Source: Candidatus Hestiella acidicharens (GTDB lineage: Archaea; Thermoproteota; Thermoprotei_A; Sulfolobales; Acidilobaceae). Taken from it: 10,859 bases of DNA. The number at the start of each line of letters is the position of its first letter. Position 1 is the stretch's first letter. Under the pieces are notes generated by a model that was given only the letters and a program-made list of their open reading frames with translations, was not told the DNA's origin and ran no database searches. The position numbers and the translations under genes are program-made. The stretch covers positions 1-10,859 of the forward strand of contig WAJZ01000045.1 in the NCBI GenBank assembly GCA_015523575.1, written 5' to 3'. Positions 1-10,423 of this stretch are shown here, piece after piece.

Positions 1-204
1 AGTACCATTAAACACGTATAGGGGAATATTATTATATTCAGTAAGCATTTCAATCTTTTTTCTGATATTTTTTGGCATGTTATCCGCGATTATAACCATC
101 TTCACTTTAGACAACATAATCGACTTTAAGGTTCTCTCAACCCCTAGGTAATATTTTCCACTTCTAATTAATCCCTTCAATTCCTTTTCTATTGATACAG
201 ACAT
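1..204 (-). CDS. rpl30e: Ribosomal protein L30e, 5' part (cut by window edge)
   Basis: Large-subunit ribosomal protein of the L7Ae/L30e RNA-binding fold, shared by archaea and eukaryotes. Reading the minus strand from the ATG at 204 gives 68 uninterrupted codons running off the left edge. The protein starts MSVSIEKELKGLIRSGKYYL, continues with VERTLKSIMLSKVKMVIIAD, and the visible part ends IPLYVFNGT. This is the L30e pattern: a basic N-terminal helix, a glycine-containing turn, a hydrophobic beta strand ending in the alanine-aspartate-asparagine of the RNA-binding face, and a second strand before the missing C-terminal third (the family is about 100 residues). A GGTGA ribosome binding site at 217-213 lies 8 nt before the ATG and fixes the start. 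An in-frame GTG four codons upstream lies inside that site and is less likely. The gene begins 33 bp after the rpoA2 stop and is presumably in the same operon; nusA normally follows in crenarchaea. Confidence 0.9.
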   Translation of the reverse strand, partial: MSVSIEKELKGLIRSGKYYLGVERTLKSIMLSKVKMVIIADNMPKNIRKKIEMLTEYNNIPLYVFNGT

Positions 205-237
205 CGCATATATCACCGCGTCATTTCTTCTCTATTC

Positions 238-4127
<3,890 letters not shown>

Positions 4128-4153
4128 GGATCTGCTACTCACCGACATTATCC

Positions 4154-7100
4154 TCACCCTTCCCCTTGTGAAGCTTCTTTGTCAACCTTGCCCTTACCAT
4201 CCTTCTTTTTCTCAATATCGGACAGCTTTTGTAATATTTTAATCTTATCAGCGACCTTTATCTCTGGTTTAATTCCCATGCTCATAATTTCCTGTAGAAA
4301 TAGCTTAAAGGCATATGGTATTTTAATGGGCTTAATATCAGCATTTTCACCATGTATTGGACATTCATACACACCCCTCTTGCTGTTATACCAAGCTATG
4401 TTGCCACAAATCGTACAGACGTACATTGTATGTACATCGCTATTCTCTAACATCCTGTCCCTTAGAAGCATTGTAGCACCGTGGCCCACTAGGCAATCCC
4501 TTTCCATTTCACCAAATCGTAAACCTCCCTGCCTTGCTTTCCCCTCAGTTGGTTGCCTAGTGAGCAATTGTACTTTTCCTGTAGACCTGGCATGCATCTT
4601 GTCCGAGACCATATGATATAGCCTCTGGTAAAATGCGATTCCTATGGTTATTGGATTTTCAATAAGCCTCCCAGTTCTTCCATCATACATTACCTCCTTC
4701 CCATTGGGGTCATATCCTTTCTTAATAAGGGTTAGCTTCAAATTATTTATGTCCTCTTTATAAAATGGTGTCCCATCCACATATCTACCTAGCAACGCCC
4801 CTGCCTTAGCTGCGATGATCTCTAACAATTGTCCTACAGTCATCCTTGAAGGTATTCCATGAGGATTCACTATTATATCCGGCGTTATCCCATCTTCAGT
4901 ATAAGGCATATCATACTTTGGAAACATCATTCCAACGACCCCTTTTTGGCCATGTCTGCTTGCAAACTTGTCTCCCAGTTCAGGTATTCTTAGGTCTCTT
5001 ACCCTAACCTTAACTAGCTTGCTCCTTTCAGAAGTTTGCGTTACTACGACGGTATCTACTATTCCACTCTCGCCATATCTCAATTGAACACTCGTATCCC
5101 TCTTTGACAAAAGTCCAGGACTGATGACCCTTTCTTCTCCAATAAACCTTGGAGGGCTCTCCCTACCAACTAACACATCTCCGCCCTGAACCTCCGCTTC
5201 AACCTCCACAATTCCATCAGGTCCTAATTTTTCGTAATATTGGTCACCTTTATGGTCGTAGAGCTTCGGGGAAGGAACGGTTATCCTATCAGTCAGTCCT
5301 CCTGGATAATCATTTTCTGTCGCTGTGTAGACCCTAAAGAAATGGGCTCTGCCTAATCCCATATCTATGCTAGTTTTGTTAAATATTATGGAATCTTCTA
5401 TATTGTATCCAGAAAAAGACATGAGTGCAACAACAAAGTTTTGACCTGCAGGCCTCGCATTATATCCCATTTCTTCTAGTGGTCTTGTCTGTACTATTGG
5501 TTTTTGTGTGTAATGAAGAATGTACGCATGGCTATCCATCCTTAATTCATGATTCAAAGCATAAATACCTAAAGCCTGCTTTGCCATAGCAGACTGATAG
5601 GTGTTTCTAGGGCTCTGATTGTGCTCAATATACGGTATTGTTGATGCTGCGACGCCAAAAATTCCAGATACCCAAAGCTCTAGGTGAGTAGTCTCTTTGT
5701 TGATGTCACCAATTGTTTCTGCAATATAGGCGTTTTCTTCTTCATCAGGATCAAGGAATTCAATAATGCCCATCCTTACCAAATCCCAAAACCTTATTTC
5801 TCCGGAACGTACCTTCTTTATAAGGTCTTTAGTTATCTTTAGTTTTCCATTCTCTACAATCAGAAGTGGTCTCATCAGTCTTCCTTCATCAGTATTTACA
5901 TATACCTCTTTTACTCCACCTTCTTCTATATAGGATATGCCTACTTCGTAGCTGAGCTGACCTTTTCTCCTCATTTCTCTTAGCTTTCTAACAAAATCCT
6001 TTCCATTCTGAACATAACCCACCGGACTTCCATTTAAAAATACCTTTGATCCATTAGACGTGATATTACTTACTCCCTTTTCATTTTCACTTACTTTCTT
6101 AATAAGCTCATCCATCGGTATAAGGCCTAGGCCTAGGAGAACCCTCTCCACGGCCCTTTCATCGATACCAACCGAGATGTATGCCATCAGTGCTATGTTT
6201 TTGACAAGCCCACAATTAATGCCCTCAGGTGTTTCAAATGGACATAGCCTTCCCCAATGAGTTCCATGCAAATCCCTTGCCTCAAAATGCGTCTGCCCTC
6301 TGCTAAGTGGAGATATTACCCTTCTCAAGTGACTTAGAAGGCTAATCCAGTTTGTCCTATCTAAAGCTTGGCTTACACCAGTCCTATTTTGTGTCCAGTT
6401 GCCAGTAGCTAAAGCAGATCTCACTCTTTCAGTTATTATGTCAGGCCTTACCAAAAACCTGAGCCTTAGCTTCCTACGCTGGCTTATGTACTCTTCTAGC
6501 TGACTTGATATTGAGTTGGAAAGTTGTTGGAAGGCGTCTCTAAATATTTCCGCTATTAAGTCACCTGCTAACCTTAACCTTTTATTCGAATAATGATCTT
6601 TATCATCTTCACCCCTCTTTTCTAAGTATAGTTGGAGAACCCTATTCGCCATCTCTCCGAGGAAATACGCCTTCCTTTTTCTGTCCTCTGGTCTATTTCC
6701 TAGATGTGGTAAAAATTGGGAGTCAATAAACTCTTCTGCCCTGGCAATCCTAATCTCTCTTGGTTGACCTGGAGCAAGCCTGTTTCCTATGTATTCTAAA
6801 GCATCGTCAATAGACCTTATTGTAAACGCCACCTTTTCGAAACTTGGAAGCAATTCTCTCTGTATATCTGGGTCAAAAGATACAGCACTTGCTATTTCTG
6901 AGTCTTTCTCTAAGCCTAAGGCCTTCATCATAACAACAAATGGAATCCTGTAACTCAACCTGCTCATACTTATCTCTAACGTGCCGTCATTCATCCTATC
7001 GACGATGACCTGCCTCCTTAGCCCCAAAACTGTAGAAACAACCTTTGCAGTGTGTGTTATCTTTGCAGTATTAGCCGTAGAAAGTCCTACTATAATCCTA

Positions 7101-7657
7101 TTGACAGCCAAGTCTTCTTGTGCAACTACAACCCTTTCACTTCCATTAATTATGAAATAACCGCCTGGATCGCTCGGATCTTCGCCAACGTTAATCAATT
7201 CATCACCGTTCAGCCTTGATATTGGGTCTATATTAGACTTTACCATTACAGGAAAATCGGCTATTTTCAACTCATCTCTTTCCGTTTCCATACCATTTTC
7301 TACTAGTGCCATCTCTAGGTATAGTGGAGCTGAGTACGTGAGATTCCTTATCCTAGCCTCGCTTGGGGTTATTCTTCGTAGGTGTCCATCAGCCTCTTTT
7401 ACTTGTGGATATCCTACCCTTACCTTTCCCAGCACAACTTTAACTTTAGTTTCATTATCCTGTTCAGCTACTTGTTTCCTGCTCATCCTAAAAGCCGGCT
7501 TTATTTCACCATATGAATCTACTATTTTTTGTATCCTCTCGCTAACGAAAGAATTAAAAGAATCTAGGTGTTGCCTAGAGAGCCCATTTTCATGTATATA
7601 TTGCCTAAACAGGATCCAAAGGTCATCGTTTGTGATGCGTGAATCACTTCTATGCAA
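4154..7657 (-). CDS. rpoB: DNA-directed RNA polymerase subunit B (Rpo2)
   Basis: Second-largest RNA polymerase subunit (bacterial beta, eukaryotic Rpb2), forming the other half of the active-site cleft. It is a single uninterrupted polypeptide, not split into B' and B'' as in many euryarchaea. In numbering from 7657 (1167 aa), conserved blocks include DPGGYFIINGSERVVVAQED in the N-terminal third, the GRLCPFETPEG motif starting just after W468, EHNQSPRNTYQSAMAKQALG, the GDKFASRHGQKG active-site lysine region around D896, RQPTEGKARQGGLRFGEMER, and a C-terminal zinc ribbon with C1081, C1084, C1099 and H1102. A charged tail follows from about 1132, longer than I recall for Sulfolobus. No ATG lies near the N-terminus. 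TTG at 7657 has AGGTG (7669-7665) 7 nt upstream and gives a typical N-terminus. TTG at 7675 overlaps the rpoH stop and would add 6 residues. The stop lies 26 nt inside the longest version of rpoA1. Confidence 0.97.
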   Translation of the reverse strand: MHRSDSRITNDDLWILFRQYIHENGLSRQHLDSFNSFVSERIQKIVDSYGEIKPAFRMSRKQVAEQDNETKVKVVLGKVRVGYPQVKEADGHLRRITPSEARIRNLTYSAPLYLEMALVENGMETERDELKIADFPVMVKSNIDPISRLNGDELINVGEDPSDPGGYFIINGSERVVVAQEDLAVNRIIVGLSTANTAKITHTAKVVSTVLGLRRQVIVDRMNDGTLEISMSRLSYRIPFVVMMKALGLEKDSEIASAVSFDPDIQRELLPSFEKVAFTIRSIDDALEYIGNRLAPGQPREIRIARAEEFIDSQFLPHLGNRPEDRKRKAYFLGEMANRVLQLYLEKRGEDDKDHYSNKRLRLAGDLIAEIFRDAFQQLSNSISSQLEEYISQRRKLRLRFLVRPDIITERVRSALATGNWTQNRTGVSQALDRTNWISLLSHLRRVISPLSRGQTHFEARDLHGTHWGRLCPFETPEGINCGLVKNIALMAYISVGIDERAVERVLLGLGLIPMDELIKKVSENEKGVSNITSNGSKVFLNGSPVGYVQNGKDFVRKLREMRRKGQLSYEVGISYIEEGGVKEVYVNTDEGRLMRPLLIVENGKLKITKDLIKKVRSGEIRFWDLVRMGIIEFLDPDEEENAYIAETIGDINKETTHLELWVSGIFGVAASTIPYIEHNQSPRNTYQSAMAKQALGIYALNHELRMDSHAYILHYTQKPIVQTRPLEEMGYNARPAGQNFVVALMSFSGYNIEDSIIFNKTSIDMGLGRAHFFRVYTATENDYPGGLTDRITVPSPKLYDHKGDQYYEKLGPDGIVEVEAEVQGGDVLVGRESPPRFIGEERVISPGLLSKRDTSVQLRYGESGIVDTVVVTQTSERSKLVKVRVRDLRIPELGDKFASRHGQKGVVGMMFPKYDMPYTEDGITPDIIVNPHGIPSRMTVGQLLEIIAAKAGALLGRYVDGTPFYKEDINNLKLTLIKKGYDPNGKEVMYDGRTGRLIENPITIGIAFYQRLYHMVSDKMHARSTGKVQLLTRQPTEGKARQGGLRFGEMERDCLVGHGATMLLRDRMLENSDVHTMYVCTICGNIAWYNSKRGVYECPIHGENADIKPIKIPYAFKLFLQEIMSMGIKPEIKVADKIKILQKLSDIEKKKDGKGKVDKEASQGEG

Positions 7658-7671
7658 ACCATAACACCTAC

Positions 7672-7926
7672 TCAATAAGAAACTACTACTCTATAGACTT
7701 TATATTTGCCTGCTGTTGGTGAATCCCTTTCTATTTCAATGATATCTCCTGGCTTCCCATTTAGGATCCTAACTATAGGGTCGTTTATGCTAATTCGTGG
7801 CAATTGCCAAGGTTTTATTGACAAAGACTTTAATACTTTAACGCCTTCCTCTAATGATAACAACCTGTGCTTCGGTACCAAGTAATGCTCCATTAACCTA
7901 CTATCTACATGTGACCTTGAACTCAA
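7672..7926 (-). CDS. rpoH: DNA-directed RNA polymerase subunit H (Rpo5)
   Basis: Small RNA polymerase subunit homologous to the C-terminal domain of eukaryotic Rpb5; it binds at the lower jaw of the enzyme. The 84-residue length is typical of archaea. The signature HYLVPKH (residues 14-20), the helix LLSLEEGVKVLKSL, and the strand/loop QLPRISINDPIVRILNGKPG followed by DIIEIERDSPTAG and a C-terminal VVVSY are diagnostic. The start is a TTG at 7926, with a purine-rich GAGGGG (7940-7935) 8 nt upstream. An internal ATG (residue 12) would remove the short basic leader that other archaeal RpoH proteins also have, so TTG is preferred. It is the first protein gene of the leftward operon, 95 bp downstream of the tRNA-Lys gene on the same strand. 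Its end overlaps the longest possible rpoB start by 4 nt. Confidence 0.95.
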   Translation of the reverse strand: MSSRSHVDSRLMEHYLVPKHRLLSLEEGVKVLKSLSIKPWQLPRISINDPIVRILNGKPGDIIEIERDSPTAGKYKVYRVVVSY

Positions 7927-7973
7927 GACTATATCCCCTCACTCCTGCAAAAGTTTAGGTTTTCTTCCAGGGT

Positions 7974-7985
7974 TATTAATATTAA
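7974..7985 (-). promoter_or_regulatory. Candidate TATA element of the rpo operon
   Basis: On the minus strand the 95-bp gap between the tRNA and rpoH contains an AT-only stretch, TTAATATTAATA, in otherwise mixed sequence. An archaeal TATA box centred near 7979 would place the transcription start about 25 nt downstream, near 7954. That leaves a leader of about 27 nt containing the rpoH ribosome binding site. The match to the usual TTTATATA consensus is only moderate, and the operon might also be read through from the tRNA promoter, since no clear terminator is seen between them. Confidence 0.35.
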
Positions 7986-8021
7986 CATCCAGTATCGATG
8001 GAGCCCACTTCCCCATATTTG

Positions 8022-8131
8022 TGGCGGGCCCGCCGGGATTTGAACCCGGGACTTCCGCCTACGGCAGGCTAGGCTGCCCGCTGTCTACGGGTTAAAAGCC
8101 CGCCGCTCTATCCTGGCTGAGCTACGGGCCC
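8022..8131 (-). tRNA. tRNA-Lys (anticodon UUU) with CCA encoded and a noncanonical insertion
   Basis: A full cloverleaf can be traced on the minus strand. The acceptor stem is GGGCCCG (8131-8125) paired perfectly with CGGGCCC (8032-8026). The D stem is GCTC/GAGC with a 10-nt loop. The anticodon stem is GCGGG/CCCGT (8103-8099 with 8091-8087, the last pair G-U). The anticodon loop is CTTTTAA (8098-8092) with anticodon TTT. The T stem is CCGGG/CCCGG (8049-8045 with 8037-8033) with loop TTCAAAT. The discriminator is G8025 and CCA is encoded at 8024-8022. Between the anticodon stem and the T stem there are 37 nt instead of the normal 5, so about 32 nt must be removed. Removing them leaves a variable loop such as AAGTC or AGGTC. 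The high GC of the stems fits a thermophile. Lysine identity is clear from the anticodon and a cloverleaf that is otherwise intact. Confidence 0.93.
8055..8086 (-). other. Putative noncanonical tRNA intron in the variable region
   Basis: This is the approximate 32-nt segment whose removal restores a normal tRNA-Lys; exact ends are uncertain by one to two bases. Inside it GGCAG (8078-8074) can pair with CTGCC (8067-8063) around a 6-nt loop. GAC (8085-8083) can pair with GTC (8052-8050) across the junction, leaving a 3-nt bulge GGA (8056-8054) next to a short GC/GC helix. That resembles a relaxed bulge-helix-bulge substrate of the archaeal tRNA splicing endonuclease, but one A-A mismatch and a weak outer helix mean I cannot confirm a standard motif by eye. 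The usual 37/38 position does not work because the sequence directly after the loop already completes the anticodon stem. Confidence 0.5.
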
Positions 8132-8134
8132 TCC

Positions 8135-8161
8135 CCCCCAATGGTTAGAACCCATTGGGGG
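8135..8161. repeat. 10-bp inverted repeat between tRNA TATA box and tRNA 5' end
   Basis: CCCCCAATGG (8135-8144) and CCATTGGGGG (8152-8161) are perfect inverted copies separated by 7 nt (TTAGAAC). The element starts 3 bases before the mature tRNA 5' end and ends at the edge of the tRNA TATA box, so it would cover the predicted transcription start near 8139-8141. It may be an operator-like site. It is less likely to be an RNA hairpin of the tRNA transcript, because only one arm would be transcribed from the predicted start. If transcription came from further upstream the hairpin would form in the leader. Confidence 0.75.
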
Positions 8162-8170
8162 ATATAAATC
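8161..8170 (-). promoter_or_regulatory. TATA box of the tRNA-Lys gene
   Basis: The minus strand reads GATTTATATC, close to the archaeal TATA consensus, preceded by a purine-containing AATAGA that could act as a BRE. Its centre lies about 34 nt before the mature tRNA 5' end. Initiation about 25 nt downstream would therefore give a short leader of roughly 8-10 G-rich bases, to be removed by RNase P. The placement is typical for archaeal tRNA genes. Confidence 0.6.
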
Positions 8171-8240
8171 TATTCTATTGGCTTATTCTAAGTATGAACT
8201 ACAGATATTCAATATGGAGATCATAAAAAACACATTTGTA

Positions 8241-8271
8241 TTTATAATATCACAATAACTATCGATATATA
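8241..8271 (+). promoter_or_regulatory. Candidate TATA boxes for the cca-kinase unit
   Basis: Two AT-rich matches lie upstream of the ATG at 8301 on the plus strand: TTTATAAT at 8241-8248 and GATATATA at 8264-8271. The first predicts transcription starting near 8270 with a leader of about 30 nt. The second predicts a nearly leaderless mRNA starting in the early 8290s. Only a weak GATAGGA precedes the ATG, so either is possible. The 169-bp region from 8132 to 8300 also holds the tRNA promoter on the other strand; no gene is seen in it. Confidence 0.4.
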
Positions 8272-8300
8272 CTAGGATTAAGCCCATAGATGAGATAGGA

Positions 8301-9686
8301 ATGAAAAGGCTAGAAGAAGGAAAAACTGGTAGCATAGAAAGCGAGGTGTTAGAAAAGATAAGGCCAACCGAGCTTCAAATAAGAGTACTTGGCCTTTTCA
8401 TAAAAACAATAAAAGATAAAATTAATGAATGTATGCGCACGAGGGGAATTGATGTCATAGTAGAAGAAGAAGGTAGCTATGCAAAGGGTACACTGCTGAG
8501 GGATAAGTGGGAAGTGGATCTGTTTGTCCTATTCAAGGATACAAGTGATGAATGGATAAACCTTCACTCTAAAGATCTCCTCACGGAATGCTTCAAAAAC
8601 CTACCATATTTAATAAAATATAGTCAACATCCTTACATAACAGTCTCTTTTATGGGACTCGAGGCCGATATAGTACCAGCGCTATATATAGAAAAGCCAA
8701 GAAAGAAAGGGCTAGGGGTTGAGAGGACACCTTTTCACACAAAATACATAAACTATAAGCTAGAAGAATATCAGAAAGATGAAGTTAGGCTTTTAAAGTC
8801 ATTTCTTAAAGGGATAGGGGTTTATGGAGCTGAAAGCCATATAGCAGGTTTCTCAGGGTACCTTTCGGAGTTACTCATTTTATACTATGGTAACTTTATC
8901 AATACCGTCTATAACATATCTAGGTGGAGGAAGGGTATAGTTATTGATATAGAAGGTAATGGAGACTATAAAGAGCTAAAGAGGAAGTACAAGGATTCAA
9001 CCATAATTGTTGTGGATCCTGTGGACCCTAGAAGAAATGTGGCGGCATCGATCAGCGAAAAAAGTTATTATTACGCGGTGCTCGCATCTAAGCTTTATAT
9101 GAGGAAACCTAGCAAGTATTTTTTTCATATATATAGTACAAACAAAAAAGTTTCACTAGAATTACCATCTATAGTCGTCAGGTGCAAGGGTAGGTATTTT
9201 GACAGACCTCCTCAAGACATCAGAGGTAGATTGAAAAGGATAACCGAAAGTATTGAATCTTACCTAAAACAATACAACTACAACCTTCTCAAGAGTAGCT
9301 TTTACTTTGATGATCTAGAGAATATATATTTGGGCTTTCTCTTCGAAGATATAAATAAATCAAAGACTGAGATTATGTCAGGTCCAAAGATAGAAAAATG
9401 TGATGCAGATAGCGCTGCCAATTTTATCAAAAAAAGATTAAAAGAAAATGGGTTCGTATTCATAAATGGTGACTCTCTTAAAGGGATTAGCCCAAGAAAA
9501 AAGGATAATGCAGTAAGCCTAATAAATAAATTTGTTAAAGAACAAAAGGGTTTATTGCCGAAAGAGACTGAGGAATGTAATGTAGCTCTGGTAATTGATC
9601 CAAAGAATGTTGCATTTAGAGAGGATGCGAAAAAATGGATAGTAGATTCTCTATACTCAATGCCTGCATGGATTATAGATATATAG
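8301..9686 (+). CDS. cca: CCA tRNA nucleotidyltransferase (archaeal class I)
   Basis: Adds or repairs the 3'-terminal CCA of tRNAs using CTP and ATP without a nucleic acid template. The 461 residues fit the archaeal class I family. The nucleotidyltransferase head holds the signature GSYAKGTLLRDKWEVDLFVL starting at residue 58, with metal-binding carboxylates E71 and D73 and a third, D123, in the EADIVPALYIE strand. The central domain has the very conserved TPFHTKYI (143-150) and DEVRLLKSFLKGIGVYGAES (160-179), followed by HIAGFSGYLSELLILYYGNF. Next comes VDPVDPRRNVAAS, matching the family's DPVD..RNVAA block, then the RNA-binding body and tail. The ATG at 8301 is the only reasonable start; two ATGs just upstream lead to a 10-codon and a 2-codon ORF. 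It is divergent from the tRNA-Lys gene, and its 3' end overlaps the next gene, suggesting a two-gene unit. Base composition matches the neighbours. Confidence 0.96.
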   Translation: MKRLEEGKTGSIESEVLEKIRPTELQIRVLGLFIKTIKDKINECMRTRGIDVIVEEEGSYAKGTLLRDKWEVDLFVLFKDTSDEWINLHSKDLLTECFKNLPYLIKYSQHPYITVSFMGLEADIVPALYIEKPRKKGLGVERTPFHTKYINYKLEEYQKDEVRLLKSFLKGIGVYGAESHIAGFSGYLSELLILYYGNFINTVYNISRWRKGIVIDIEGNGDYKELKRKYKDSTIIVVDPVDPRRNVAASISEKSYYYAVLASKLYMRKPSKYFFHIYSTNKKVSLELPSIVVRCKGRYFDRPPQDIRGRLKRITESIESYLKQYNYNLLKSSFYFDDLENIYLGFLFEDINKSKTEIMSGPKIEKCDADSAANFIKKRLKENGFVFINGDSLKGISPRKKDNAVSLINKFVKEQKGLLPKETEECNVALVIDPKNVAFREDAKKWIVDSLYSMPAWIIDI

Positions 9687-10423
9687 AAGATCCGATTGTT
9701 ATTGATAGGGTATTATATTATCCGAACAAACCTATATCAGTTAAAAGCAAGAGAGTAGAAGAAGCCGAGAGGATAGGCATAAAATATTTGTGCAATTTTG
9801 GACCTCAGAAAATCTATGGAAATAAATACAAAGCTATCAATATTTTAGGAAAGGGCCACTCAAGCATTGTTTCTCTTGTTTTTGTAAAAGGGTTAGGCAT
9901 AAAAGTTGCCAAAATCAGGAGAATAGACAGCAAAAGAAAGACATTATCAAATGAAGCAAGAATGCTAATGCAATCTTCTAAGGTTGGAGTTTCTCCTAAA
10001 GTATATTATTATTCCAAGGATTTCATAATTATGGACTACGTTGGCACCATAAGCCTAGGCTATATAATTAGGAACCTGAAAGAGAATGAAAGAAAAAGGT
10101 TTTTACTTTCAGCGATAAACTCTGCTAGGCTTTTAGACAACATAGGCATATTGCACTCTGAACTCAACAGGCCTTGGAACAATGTTTTCTTCCCCAGCTA
10201 TCCATCGGAATTTCCATCTATGATTATAGACCTAGAATCCTCGTCCTTAGGGTGTGGAAATGTTAACAAGATAGTTGGGGGAATACTTTCCAAGTTCAGG
10301 GTCAATAAAGGAAAAAGGAACCTCTACAAGCTACTGAAGGAATATAAAAAGACAGGATGTGAGGTCAACATATTTTCATATATAATTGATGAGCTAAACC
10401 TACTTTTCAAGGATACTCCCTGA
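9635..10423 (+). CDS. Small atypical Ser/Thr protein kinase (COG2112-like)
   Basis: A 262-residue minimal protein kinase fold of the archaeal COG2112 type; its substrate is not known to me. The glycine-rich loop is ILGKGHSSIV (70-79), the ATP-binding lysine is K93 in IKVAKIRR, the helix-C glutamate is E107 (NEARML), and the hinge is FIIMDYVG. The catalytic loop is HSELNRPWNNV (174-184), in which the usual HRD aspartate is glutamate (E176). The metal-binding DFG is replaced by D199-L-E-S. HxEL..RP and D(F/L)ES are, as I recall, features of this family rather than decay, and differ from RIO and Bud32 kinases. The C-lobe is short. The ATG at 9635 overlaps cca by 52 nt and has GAGAGG about 10 nt upstream; an ATG at 9668 (overlap 19 nt) would drop 11 poorly conserved residues. 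The overlap implies coupled translation with the CCA-adding enzyme. Its 3' end overlaps the convergent zinc-ribbon gene. Confidence 0.82.
   Translation: MDSRFSILNACMDYRYIEDPIVIDRVLYYPNKPISVKSKRVEEAERIGIKYLCNFGPQKIYGNKYKAINILGKGHSSIVSLVFVKGLGIKVAKIRRIDSKRKTLSNEARMLMQSSKVGVSPKVYYYSKDFIIMDYVGTISLGYIIRNLKENERKRFLLSAINSARLLDNIGILHSELNRPWNNVFFPSYPSEFPSMIIDLESSSLGCGNVNKIVGGILSKFRVNKGKRNLYKLLKEYKKTGCEVNIFSYIIDELNLLFKDTP

Noticed and set aside
6121..6137. Tandem AGGCCT-like repeat (AAGGCCTAGGCCTAGG)
   Set aside because: It lies within rpoB and encodes a leucine-glycine stretch (LLGLGLI) of a normal protein region.
8055..8093. Canonical intron at tRNA position 37/38
   Set aside because: The bases right after the anticodon loop already complete the anticodon stem, and no downstream segment of the insert could replace them.
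8195..8298. Short frames of 10 codons and 2 codons upstream of cca as leader peptides
   Set aside because: They lack a ribosome binding site and are expected by chance in AT-rich sequence.
9635..10423. RIO or Bud32 kinase
   Set aside because: The catalytic loop HSELNRPWNN and the DLES motif differ from the RIO and Bud32 signatures as I know them; COG2112-type is a better fit.
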